Source of the DNA: an uncultured Collinsella sp.
GTDB taxonomy: Bacteria > Actinomycetota > Coriobacteriia > Coriobacteriales > Coriobacteriaceae
Direction of reading: 5' to 3'
Length of the DNA stretch: 64,000 nucleotides
NCBI GenBank assembly: GCA_900543605.1
Contig: UQSK01000001.1
Coordinates: forward strand, 1-64,000
Of the stretch, positions 17,675 to 25,632 are shown piece by piece. The first letter of the stretch is position 1; every line of letters begins with the position of its first letter. The translations under genes were made by a program, and so were the position numbers. The notes under the pieces were generated by a model. The model was given only the letters and a program-made list of their open reading frames with translations, did not search any database and was not told where the DNA came from.

Positions 17675-18796
17675 TCAGAGTCCAAGTTCTTGGTTGAGGA
17701 TTTTCTTAGTCGTTGCGTTCAGCTCGTCGAGTGCCTTTTGTATGGCAAATTTCGATTTGTCGACCTCGGCGACGAAGGAGGCGAACTCTTGCTGAAGAGA
17801 GAGCGGGGGCACGGGTATCTCAACTTCGCCAAGCGCCTTTTGGTTAATCTTGTACGTCCCGTTCGTAGTTTTGGCAGAACGTTCAATTTGATCGCGCGTG
17901 AAAGGTTGCTTCCAGGCAATCGTTAAATACGCGGGCAGCACCTCCCCTTGTTTAACCCTAACCTCGATCATGGTGTCGGGAAAAACAAGGTCGGGGATTG
18001 ATGAAGGGGCGAATTCCCCCGTGCCAACAAGGCTGCGATTGCCGTTTCCTCGACAAACATAATAACAACCACCGGAGACGCGTTTGTCTAACGAAGGGTC
18101 GTCCTTGAAAGCGCCCTCCTTCCAAGCAGACTCATCGAAGCTTCCTTGGGTGATGGCGGACAGGGTCAGCACCTTGGCGCGGTGTATTCCTGCTTTTGAC
18201 GGAGATAGCCCGTTCTGCATGGAAGTAGACAAACTAGAAAGGGAACGCCTAGGGAAGCCCCCATCGCTAAACATCTCGACAAATTGTGATTTGATGACGT
18301 CATCGCAGATCGAGAGTAGTTGCTTGTAATGATTTCTCGTATCTTGCGCTGTCCAGAGCAGATCGGCAAGCTTCTCTTGTTGGTCACGTGCGGGGAGGTT
18401 GAATTCGAACTGTGCGAGGCTTTGCCACTTGACACGGGGCGACAGGGAGCCTGCGGAGTTGGAAACGGCATGCTTGAACAGGGCCTCGTTTTGGATAATG
18501 AACGGCAGGAGTCTGGGCGAGAGGGTTTCCCTCGCCTCGATGACTGTGATGTCTCCTGAGCATACACCGTCAAACGGTGCGACCGCTGCTTTGCGGAGGT
18601 AGGCACGCCTCCTACCGAAGAGCACCTGCCCACGGGAGAACGACTTCGTAAACGTGTTTTCTCTGTCTTCGTTCCAGCGGCTCAGCTCGATTTCATCTGG
18701 ATCGAGATGCTCAAGCCCCACGGAAGGACATGCTGCGCCCTCCGGTGCTCGCTGCTTCACTTCACGGGCGACGTCGCCCAAGCTGACGCGGGGCAT
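17675..18796 (-). CDS. hsdS: Type I specificity subunit HsdS (expressed copy)
   Basis: DNA-recognition subunit, about 373 residues: two target-recognition domains (TRD1 about 1-160, TRD2 about 180-340) each followed by a conserved helix. The central spacer reads CDDVIKSQFVEMF, and the C-terminal spacer begins VDKSKFAIQKALDEL. ATG 18796 is chosen because its N-terminus MPRVSLGD aligns without gaps with MTKYCFGD of the second HsdS; ATG 18808 also exists. The two spacer-coding segments are repeated exactly, in inverted orientation, in the second hsdS, so TRD2 or the tail can be exchanged by inversion. The stop overlaps the region of the hsdR start. Confidence 0.93.
   Translation of the reverse strand: MPRVSLGDVAREVKQRAPEGAACPSVGLEHLDPDEIELSRWNEDRENTFTKSFSRGQVLFGRRRAYLRKAAVAPFDGVCSGDITVIEARETLSPRLLPFIIQNEALFKHAVSNSAGSLSPRVKWQSLAQFEFNLPARDQQEKLADLLWTAQDTRNHYKQLLSICDDVIKSQFVEMFSDGGFPRRSLSSLSTSMQNGLSPSKAGIHRAKVLTLSAITQGSFDESAWKEGAFKDDPSLDKRVSGGCYYVCRGNGNRSLVGTGEFAPSSIPDLVFPDTMIEVRVKQGEVLPAYLTIAWKQPFTRDQIERSAKTTNGTYKINQKALGEVEIPVPPLSLQQEFASFVAEVDKSKFAIQKALDELNATTKKILNQELGL
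17747..17764 (-). repeat. 18-bp inverted repeat, distal hsdS recombination site
   Basis: GTCGACAAATCGAAATTT on the minus strand, identical to plus-strand 22988-23005. It encodes VDKSKF at the end of TRD2 in both HsdS proteins and contains the palindrome-like core AAATCGAAATTT. Confidence 0.85.
18270..18294 (-). repeat. 25-bp inverted repeat, central hsdS recombination site
   Basis: Exactly matches plus-strand 22446-22470 in inverted orientation. It encodes KSQFVEMF in the spacer helix between TRD1 and TRD2 and includes the core AAATCACAATTT (minus strand; 18281-18292). Confidence 0.9.
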
Positions 18797-18797
18797 G

Positions 18798-20291
18798 CTA
18801 CTCACCATCGCTTTCACGGAGGGTTGTGGCAACGGAGCTTAGCAGGCTCATGGCTTCGAGCGAAGCGCTTCGCCAATCGTTTACCAATGACCTTACGCTG
18901 CGATCATCTTCCATCGATTCATCGCTGCTTTTCTTGACATACAACGGAATCGATAGCGAGAAGCCGTTGGACTCGATCTGCTCCAGTCCGGCATATGCCG
19001 AGAAGCCATCGATGCATTCGTCTGACCTATATGCGCTGAGGATTTTCTCAATGTGCTGGTCTTCGAGATAGCTCTGCGCGTTCTTCCTTGTTACCTCAGC
19101 GGTCGCATCGATAAAAAGGATCTTTCCGCGCCGGGACTCGGATTTCACGCTACGGCACACGAGAACGCACGCCTCCATGGGCGAGTTGAAGAAGAGGTTC
19201 GCCCCGAGTCCGATGACCGCTTCAACCAGATCGCTCTTCACGAGCTTTTCGCGCATGCTCGACTCCTCGTTGCGGAACAGTATCCCGTGAGGGAGGAGAA
19301 TGGCGCAGCGGCCCGACTGCGGATTCATGCTCTTGAGGATGTGCTGGATGAATGCGTAGTCAGCGCGACCCTGCGGCGGCGTGCCGAGGAAGTTGCGCCC
19401 GTAGGGGTCGGAGGCGAATGCCTCGCGGTCCCACTGCTTGATGGAATATGGCGGATTGGCGAGCACCATGTCAAAGGTCCTCAGCCTGTTCCCCGTGAGG
19501 AAGGCTGGGTGGCGGAGCGTATCGTCGTTGACGATCTCGAAGTCCTCTATTCCGTGAAGGAACAGGTTCATGCGAGCAATTGCGGAGGAGAGCTGGTTGA
19601 TCTCCTGCCCGTATGCGTGAACGTTCCTCCATTCCTCTTCATGTTGCTTTAGGTGCGAGATAGCCGAGATGAGCATTCCGGCGCTGCCGCAAGTCGGGTC
19701 GTAGATGGATTCCCCGGGCCTAGGTTGCAGCATCTCCGTCATGAGGTGCACGACGGTACGGTTAGTGTAGAACTCCTGGGCGGTGTGTCCGGAGTCGTCG
19801 GCAAACTTCTTAATCAGGTACTCATAGCCCTGGCCCAGTTCGTCCTCAGGGCAGTTGGCAATTGAGAGGGTCTTCGTTCCAAAGTGCTCGATGAGGTCCT
19901 TGAGCAGACGGTCCGGGAGGCGCCTCTTGTTGGTCCATGCCGCATCGCCGAAGATGCCGCGCAGCTTCGCGTCGTTTGCGGCTTCGATGGAGCGGAACGC
20001 GGCGACAATCGCCTTGCCGACGTTTTCCGAGACCTCGCGGACGTCTTTCCAGTGAGCACCGTCCGGAATGGCAAAGCTGTGGTTCTCGGGAAGCGCGGCA
20101 AAGTCCTCGTCGCCCCCAGAGAGCTCGATCGCCTCGGCGGTTTCCTCGTCGTAGACATCGGAGATTCGCTTGAAGAAGAGCAGGGGGAAGATATATTGCT
20201 TGTAGGAGCCGGCGTCGATGTGGGTGCGCAGCAGTACGGCAGCGTTCCACAGATAGGAGTTGAGCTCATCCTGCGGGATCCTATTCTCCAT
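18798..20291 (-). CDS. hsdM: Type I modification methylase, second HsdM paralog
   Basis: N6-adenine methyltransferase subunit, 497 residues. It has an HsdM N-terminal helical domain (IFPLLFFKRISDVYDEE), the SAM motif I YDPTCGSAGML (about 197-207) and the catalytic NPPY (279-282). ATG 20291 overlaps the end of the upstream hsdM by 11 nt, which fixes the start, and its stop TAG at 18798 falls just inside the following hsdS start region. Clearly paralogous to the upstream HsdM in length and motif order but divergent in sequence, with variant motif I residues (T and SA in place of A and TG). Both copies look catalytically complete. Confidence 0.93.
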   Translation of the reverse strand: MENRIPQDELNSYLWNAAVLLRTHIDAGSYKQYIFPLLFFKRISDVYDEETAEAIELSGGDEDFAALPENHSFAIPDGAHWKDVREVSENVGKAIVAAFRSIEAANDAKLRGIFGDAAWTNKRRLPDRLLKDLIEHFGTKTLSIANCPEDELGQGYEYLIKKFADDSGHTAQEFYTNRTVVHLMTEMLQPRPGESIYDPTCGSAGMLISAISHLKQHEEEWRNVHAYGQEINQLSSAIARMNLFLHGIEDFEIVNDDTLRHPAFLTGNRLRTFDMVLANPPYSIKQWDREAFASDPYGRNFLGTPPQGRADYAFIQHILKSMNPQSGRCAILLPHGILFRNEESSMREKLVKSDLVEAVIGLGANLFFNSPMEACVLVCRSVKSESRRGKILFIDATAEVTRKNAQSYLEDQHIEKILSAYRSDECIDGFSAYAGLEQIESNGFSLSIPLYVKKSSDESMEDDRSVRSLVNDWRSASLEAMSLLSSVATTLRESDGE

Positions 20292-21777
20292 CGGTATAGC
20301 CCCCCTTCTTGAGCAGTTCGAGCAGGCGGTCCTCAGACTTTCTAGTCTCCTCCAGAAGATCGTAGAAGCGTTTCCGCGTCTCCGCCGGCGGCTCGACCTC
20401 CTCACGACGTCTTTCGACATAGCTGCTTGCGGAGAGGACGTAGTCCTCCTGTCTTACGTCTTCGAGAGTCGCTATCGCGCACTTCTCGACAACGGGCTCG
20501 TATGTGCGATAGAGGTCGAGCATCTCTTGGGCGTTCTCCTCGGAGATGACGTTCTGTGCCCTTTGCGCGGTGAAAATCTTGCTCCCGTCGATGATGCAGA
20601 TGCGCCCCTTGTGCGCCTCCGGCTTCTCGTTTCGAAGGAAGAGTATGCAGGCAGAGACTCCGGTGCTGTAGAAAACGCCGCTCGCAAGAGCGATAACAGC
20701 CTCGATCTTATCTGATTCGACCAACCGCTTGCGGATTGCCCCCTCCTTGCCTCCATGGAAGAGTGCCCCTTGAGGGAGGACTACGGCGCAGCGACCGCTA
20801 TGCTCGTCCATCGAGCAAACCATGTGCTGCACCCAAGCGAAGTCGGCGGATTTATTGGTTGGGACGCCCCAAATGTTGCGCCCCCAAGGGTCAGAGGAGA
20901 ACTCCTCGGAACCCCAGTTCTTGAGGGAGAACGGAGGGTTTGCAATCACACAGTCGAAAGTCTTGAGCTTCCCCGCTTCATGAAAAGCCGGGTCGCGGAG
21001 GGTGTCTCCCTGGGCGATGCGGAAATCCTTGGCACCGTGTAAGTAAAGGTTCATGCGCGCTATGGCGGACGTGCTGAGGTTCTGCTCCTGCCCAAACAGC
21101 TTGCCATAGGAGAGCCTTGAATTATGCATCTGGCGCACTGCCTCGATAAGCATGCCGCCGGTGCCGCAGGCGGGGTCGTAGACGGTTTCTCCGGGCTTGG
21201 GCGCAAGCAGGGTGACCATGAGCTTCACGATTTCGCGCGGGGTGTAGAACTCCCCGGCGTTCTTTTTCTGCATGTCGGCAAACTTTTTGATCAGGAACTC
21301 GTAGGCGTCGCCCATCATATCGGCGCTATAGTTCCCGTTACCGAACCTCTTTGCCGAAAAGTGCTCCACTAGGTCTTTAAGTCGCTCGTCCGAGAGCTTG
21401 CCCTTGTCGGTCCAGCTCGCGTCATCGAAGCTGCTGAACAAGCCTCCCAATGTGTCTGGATTGGCACGCTCGATGCCGACCATCGCATCGACAATCGCCT
21501 TGCCAACGTTGGCGCTTGTGTTCCGGACGTCTTCCCAATGACAACCTTCCGGAACCTCGAAGCTGTGATTCTCCGGCAGGGAGGCGAAATCGGAGTCGCC
21601 GAACTCAGCTATGAGCTCGGCGGTCTCCTCGTCGTAGACGTCGGAGATTCGCTTGAAGAAGAGCAGCGGGGTCACATAGCTCTTGTATTCATCCTGATTG
21701 ATAGGCCCGCGTAGGATGTTGCATGCTTCGAGCAGGTGGTTACCTAGCTCGGATTTGCTGAGCGTTTCGTCTGACAT
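20281..21777 (-). CDS. hsdM: Type I modification methylase, first HsdM paralog
   Basis: First gene of the leftward restriction operon, 498 residues. N-terminal domain VTPLLFFKRISDVYDEE, then GEFYTPREIVKLMV, SAM motif I YDPACGTGGML (about 200-210) and catalytic NPPF (280-283). The C-terminal tail is a charged coiled helix (EETRKSEDRLLELLKKGG), as expected for contact with HsdS or HsdR. ATG 21777 is chosen; GCAAGG lies about 7 nt upstream. A long in-frame extension to 21810 is unlikely. The 142-bp gap to the divergent second hsdS should hold promoters for both directions. Confidence 0.93.
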   Translation of the reverse strand: MSDETLSKSELGNHLLEACNILRGPINQDEYKSYVTPLLFFKRISDVYDEETAELIAEFGDSDFASLPENHSFEVPEGCHWEDVRNTSANVGKAIVDAMVGIERANPDTLGGLFSSFDDASWTDKGKLSDERLKDLVEHFSAKRFGNGNYSADMMGDAYEFLIKKFADMQKKNAGEFYTPREIVKLMVTLLAPKPGETVYDPACGTGGMLIEAVRQMHNSRLSYGKLFGQEQNLSTSAIARMNLYLHGAKDFRIAQGDTLRDPAFHEAGKLKTFDCVIANPPFSLKNWGSEEFSSDPWGRNIWGVPTNKSADFAWVQHMVCSMDEHSGRCAVVLPQGALFHGGKEGAIRKRLVESDKIEAVIALASGVFYSTGVSACILFLRNEKPEAHKGRICIIDGSKIFTAQRAQNVISEENAQEMLDLYRTYEPVVEKCAIATLEDVRQEDYVLSASSYVERRREEVEPPAETRKRFYDLLEETRKSEDRLLELLKKGGYTDGE

Positions 21778-21887
21778 CGTTATGCCTTGCAGGTCAAAGT
21801 GAATTACCAACGAGATTGATTATAGCGCCGTCCATGCCACGCTAGATCTCCTGCTATCGGCGTGCGATGGCTGCTCCAACAACCGGT

Positions 21888-21899
21888 AAATCACAATTT
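21888..21899 (+). repeat. Extra AAATCACAATTT core upstream of second hsdS
   Basis: The exact 12-bp core of the 25-bp hsdS repeat occurs about 20 bp before the start codon of the second hsdS, outside any coding region. It may be a third recombination site, allowing exchange of the whole gene body, or a binding site for the recombinase. Confidence 0.5.
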
Positions 21900-21919
21900 A
21901 ATCGCCGGAGGTGCGCGGC

Positions 21920-23035
21920 ATGACGAAATACTGTTTCGGCGATCTCGTTCGCAACTGTAAAGAGAAAATTGACCGCGACAACAACCCGTACGAGTATTTT
22001 GTTGCAGGCGATCATATGGAGACGGAGCGTCCGCGACTCACAATGCGCGGCAGATTCGATGAATCTGATGTCGGACCCGCCTTTATCAGACTGTTCAGAT
22101 CTGGGCAAGTGCTCTATGGTTCGAGGCGTACCTATCTCAAGAAGGTTTCGGTGCCGGATTTCGATGGGATAACGTCAAATGTAACCTTCGTCCTTGAAAC
22201 GAAGGACGAAGAAATACTTCCACAGAGGCTGCTTCCCTTCATCCTGCTTTCCGATCAGTTCACGGCATATTCCATTGGCAAGTCTAAGGGGTCAACAAAC
22301 CCTTATGTCCTCTTCTCCGATCTCGCGGAATTCGAAATTGATCTGCCCGGCAAGGATAGAGTTGCCGAGATTGCAGACATCATGTGCGCAGCCGAAGAAG
22401 TCAAAGAGCGCTATCGCTCGCTGCTTGCTACCTGCGACGACGTTGTCAAATCACAATTTGTCGAGATGTTCGGGGAGCCGGCTGAGAATCCCAAAGGCTG
22501 GGAAACCTCAAGTCTCACATCACTTGGTAGTTGCAAGAACGGAATGAATTTCAAATCCAAGGAAAGTGGTATTGAGCTGCCCTGCCTGGGTGTCGGCGAC
22601 TTCAAAGACCGTTCTGTAATAAATGACGTTTCTGAAATGGGGCGCATTAACCTTGATGACGAGCCTGCCGAAGGTTATTTCCTTAAGGATGGTGACATCG
22701 TTTTCGTCCGCTCGAATGGCAATAAAGAACTTGTGGGCCGCTGTTTGGCTGTTTACCCTCATGGCGAAAAGGCTGTTTTCAGCGGTTTCTGTATACGGCT
22801 GCGTGTCGAATCTGACAAGGTCAGAATTCCCTATTTGATATGGGCATTAAAGCAGCCATCAATGCGCCAGCAGATGTTCGGCCGAGGCGCCAATGTCCAG
22901 AACCTAAACCAGAAGCTGATGGCAAAAGTCGACGTTCCCATTCCACCATTGGCTGAACAGGATCGCTTTCTCGCTTTAGTCTCCATCGTCGACAAATCGA
23001 AATTTACGTTAGGTAGCGCCGATGCGACGCCTTGA
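21920..23035 (+). CDS. hsdS: Type I specificity subunit HsdS (second, inverted copy)
   Basis: 371 residues in the opposite orientation to the main hsdS. TRD1 and TRD2 differ from the other copy, but the central spacer CDDVVKSQFVEMF and the sequence VDKSKF at the end of TRD2 match it. After VDKSKF the reading continues only TLGSADATP and stops, so it lacks the long C-terminal spacer helix seen in the other copy; its end overlaps the recombinase gene tail-to-tail by 32 nt. ATG 21920 has GGAGG about 8 nt upstream (GTG 21911 overlaps it). It may be a silent TRD store or a functional tail-less S subunit. Confidence 0.9.
   Translation: MTKYCFGDLVRNCKEKIDRDNNPYEYFVAGDHMETERPRLTMRGRFDESDVGPAFIRLFRSGQVLYGSRRTYLKKVSVPDFDGITSNVTFVLETKDEEILPQRLLPFILLSDQFTAYSIGKSKGSTNPYVLFSDLAEFEIDLPGKDRVAEIADIMCAAEEVKERYRSLLATCDDVVKSQFVEMFGEPAENPKGWETSSLTSLGSCKNGMNFKSKESGIELPCLGVGDFKDRSVINDVSEMGRINLDDEPAEGYFLKDGDIVFVRSNGNKELVGRCLAVYPHGEKAVFSGFCIRLRVESDKVRIPYLIWALKQPSMRQQMFGRGANVQNLNQKLMAKVDVPIPPLAEQDRFLALVSIVDKSKFTLGSADATP
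22446..22470 (+). repeat. 25-bp inverted repeat, central site of second hsdS
   Basis: Partner of 18270-18294. The flanking base on each side differs between copies, so identity ends exactly at the spacer helix. Confidence 0.9.
22988..23005 (+). repeat. 18-bp inverted repeat, distal site of second hsdS
   Basis: Partner of 17747-17764. It abuts the last codons of the recombinase gene (stop at 23004), placing one recombination site at the end of the recombinase gene. Confidence 0.85.
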
Positions 23036-23987
23036 CATTGCGCTGGTCAACCAAAGCGTATCGCAAAGTCGTGTCAATCTTTTTATGTCCGAGCAGGACC
23101 TGTACTTGCTCGATCGGCATCCCCTTGTCAATCGCCTTCGTTGCCAGCGTCCTTCTGAATTTATGGGGATGCACGCGCCCGACGCCAAGGTCTCGCCCGA
23201 GCTTTCTCAGAAGGGCTTCGACTCCACCGACTTGCAGCCTGTTGTGGGGGTATTTGTGCGCAACAAACAGCGCGTCATTGGAATCGTCACGGGTGTCCAA
23301 GTATTGCTCAATATGGAGTTTCGTTTTCGCGTCAAAATAGACAACACGCTCCTTGTCCCCCTTCCCTCTCACAACGCACTCCATCCGCGTCGTATCGATT
23401 GCGGAGCGGTTTAGTGAAACAAGTTCTCCGACACGCATGCCAGTGGAGCGAAGCAGGTCGATGAGCGCGAGGTTTCGCATCGATCCGCAATTCTCGCGAA
23501 GAATCTCGATGGTCTCCTCACTGTAGACCTCTTTGATCGTGACCGGAGCTTTGACCTTCTTTATTCTTCTAACAGGGCTCTTCAAGACCAGATCCTCATC
23601 CTCAAGCCATGAATAGAAACTTGAGATGATGCGCCTGATGTTGTCTACGGTCGTCTTGCTGATGCCTACGCGCTTCTGGTATGTAGCAAGATATGAGCGA
23701 ACGTCCTCGGTATCTCGCTCGCAGATTGGGACATCGGATGAACTGACCAGTTTTTCCAAAGTCGATGTGTAGTAGGACAAGGTTCTCTCAGAGCAGCCCT
23801 CTAAGCGTTTTGCGTCGATGAAATTGTCAACGTATGAGTTGTCGCTGGCCTGTTCTCCGCAGCCCGCAAGCGATTTCTCGTCAAACAGGCAATGGGAGAG
23901 CACCCGTCGAAGCTTCTTGCTTTGTCCCGCATCTAAGTAAGGAAGCATAAGACGACAGATTTCCTGCGAGGCTTTATCGAGGTCCAT
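23004..23987 (-). CDS. Tyrosine recombinase of the hsdS inversion system
   Basis: XerC/D-like site-specific recombinase, 327 residues. SAM-like N-terminal domain (YVDNFIDAKRLEGCSERTLSYY), then a catalytic domain with RSTGMRVGELVSL (first Arg), HPHKFRRTLAT (His-x-x-Arg), VLLGHKKIDTTLRYA (His and the nucleophilic Tyr). ATG 23987 has GAGGAG 6 nt upstream; the longer start at 24053 has none. Unlike the integrase near attL it has no arm-binding domain. Its position next to an inverted hsdS pair is that of known hsdS-shuffling recombinases, so specificity switching is the likely role. Confidence 0.88.
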   Translation of the reverse strand: MDLDKASQEICRLMLPYLDAGQSKKLRRVLSHCLFDEKSLAGCGEQASDNSYVDNFIDAKRLEGCSERTLSYYTSTLEKLVSSSDVPICERDTEDVRSYLATYQKRVGISKTTVDNIRRIISSFYSWLEDEDLVLKSPVRRIKKVKAPVTIKEVYSEETIEILRENCGSMRNLALIDLLRSTGMRVGELVSLNRSAIDTTRMECVVRGKGDKERVVYFDAKTKLHIEQYLDTRDDSNDALFVAHKYPHNRLQVGGVEALLRKLGRDLGVGRVHPHKFRRTLATKAIDKGMPIEQVQVLLGHKKIDTTLRYALVDQRNVKASHRRYLT

Positions 23988-24287
23988 ACGAGTCTCCTCA
24001 GTCTTTGTCGGGCTAAAACGCCGTTTGCAAAATTGGAAATGACGATAAGCCAACTTGAGGCTGGAGGGGTTGCCCTGCGCCGCACGGCCTCAAGGGCGTC
24101 CACGGAACCTCATACAAATCTCCGCTGCGCTGCGATTGGTGGAGGTTGCCATGGACATCCCTTGACCCCGCTTCGCTCCGGGCGGCATCTGCGGGAGCAG
24201 AAGCCAAGGCGCGGCAAGCAGCGCCAAAGCTTCTGCCAGCAAGCAGAGAGGATGGGGCAACGGAGCCCCGGAAGGGAAGTGGAAACT

Positions 24288-24647
24288 ATGACGTTCAGGG
24301 ATTACATGGAACAGGTAGAGAGGGACGCTCGGGAGGTCATCGAAGAGGAGGCGGGCTGGTATAGCACGTGGGAGGTCATGCACGATGCGCTGTTCGTCGA
24401 TGATGCGGTTACGGGCAACGGATCAGGCTCGTACACGTTCAACGCATTCAAGGCAGCGGAGAACGCGCGAGATCTTATATTCGATGATGATTTCATCGCA
24501 GAGGCGAGCATGGCGGGCTACGGTATCGAGCTATTCGCCGAAAGTCCGGAGACGGTCGATGTCGTGGCGCGCTGTCTCGCGCTCGGACTCGTATCGAGCT
24601 CGCTCAAGAAGGCATACGGCAGCGCCCGCGCAGAGACCGTCGCGTAG
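24288..24647 (+). CDS. Hypothetical acidic protein of the element
   Basis: 119 residues, strongly acidic, not recognised. The N-terminus (YMEQVERDAREVIEEEAGWY) is helical, followed by DALFVDDAVTGNGSGSYTFN and ARDLIFDDDFIAEASMAGYG. It resembles small conserved proteins of conjugative elements that are co-inherited with mobilisation genes; an anti-restriction role is conceivable because of its charge but there is no motif proof. ATG 24288 follows GAAGGGAAGTGG. The upstream 240 nt show only an 8-bp inverted repeat (24198-24205 / 24229-24236). Confidence 0.55.
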   Translation: MTFRDYMEQVERDAREVIEEEAGWYSTWEVMHDALFVDDAVTGNGSGSYTFNAFKAAENARDLIFDDDFIAEASMAGYGIELFAESPETVDVVARCLALGLVSSSLKKAYGSARAETVA

Positions 24648-25324
24648 CCTCGCAAAGGGGTGCCGTTTCGGATAGAGGCGCCCCACCGTCGCCGTGGCGG
24701 GCATCGAGCCCGTCCCGGCGACTTATCGTGCCAACTGAATCTCCGCGTCTGCGCTGCGCCCACGGCTGAGGCTTGCACGGAATGCCGCGCCGATGGCGCG
24801 GTGCTCCGGGCTCGCAAGCGAGCCCTCCGCCCGGTTGGGCGCTGCGGAGGCTCAACGGTTCGCCTCCTCCGCGCCCTCCCTCTCGCTTCGCGCGTCCGAA
24901 AGGCTCAATGGCTCGCCTTCCGAATGCGTTTCGCTCACGCCACCCGCACCCCGCGAACGGCTGCATTCGATGGCTCAGCGGTTCGCCATCATTCCGCCGT
25001 ATCGCACGCTGCGGGCTCTCGCTCCAGCTCCGTTCGATGGCTGCACGTATTCGCCATCACTGTGCATCCGCTCACAAGCCCGATGCAGCGCACCGTGCTT
25101 GCAAGATACGGATTCGTCCGGACAACCGTCGTTCCTCCGGTCCCCCAAACGAATCATCTTGCCCCGCTCCTGCCGTCACGGGGAAGGAGCGTACCGCTCG
25201 CTACGGCTCGCTCCCGCCCATGACGGCAATCGGCTTGCTGTCGATTGCAGGGCCTCGCTGCTTGAATTACGCCGCCAGTTCCGGGTACCCTCGATTTTGC
25301 ACACCGGGTGAACGGAGGTCTCTG
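24648..25324. other. 677-nt non-coding stretch with irregular direct repeats
   Basis: No gene with convincing codon use or ribosome site. Four related stretches beginning GGCTCAACGGTTCGCCTCC (24849), GGCTCAATGGCTCGCCTTC (24902), GGCTCAGCGGTTCGCCATC (24972) and GGCTGCACGTATTCGCCATC (25039) recur at 53-70 nt spacing. It could be an origin or a structured RNA region of the element; nothing firmer can be said. Confidence 0.4.
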
Positions 25325-25591
25325 ATGGGATGGTTCAGTAACTTGTTTCGCAACGAGTTCGACGATCTGATTGAGAACGGGTCGGATGAAGAGCTCTCGG
25401 ATGAGTACGAGCGCCGCAGGCAGGAATGGGCTCGCGACGGCTACGGTGGCAATGGGGAGAAGACCCCGGAAATGAAGAAGCTGGATCGGGAGATGAGCAG
25501 ACGGTTTGCGGAGAAGTGGGAAAAGGACCCACGCCGCAACCGGGATCCAAGCTACCGATGGACAGACGCCAATCGTTGGGATAGGGATTAA
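25325..25591 (+). CDS. Small charged hypothetical protein
   Basis: 88 residues starting MGWFSNLFRNEFDDLIENG, then a very polar helix rich in Glu, Arg and Asp (SDEYERRRQEWARDG, MSRRFAEKWEKDPRRNRDP). GGAGG sits 7 nt before ATG 25325, which supports translation. No family recognised. It is convergent with the relaxase gene, whose stop lies 42 nt beyond its own. Confidence 0.55.
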   Translation: MGWFSNLFRNEFDDLIENGSDEELSDEYERRRQEWARDGYGGNGEKTPEMKKLDREMSRRFAEKWEKDPRRNRDPSYRWTDANRWDRD

Positions 25592-25632
25592 GGATGCCCC
25601 TACACTGGATTCGGCGAATGGACCACCGTCCA

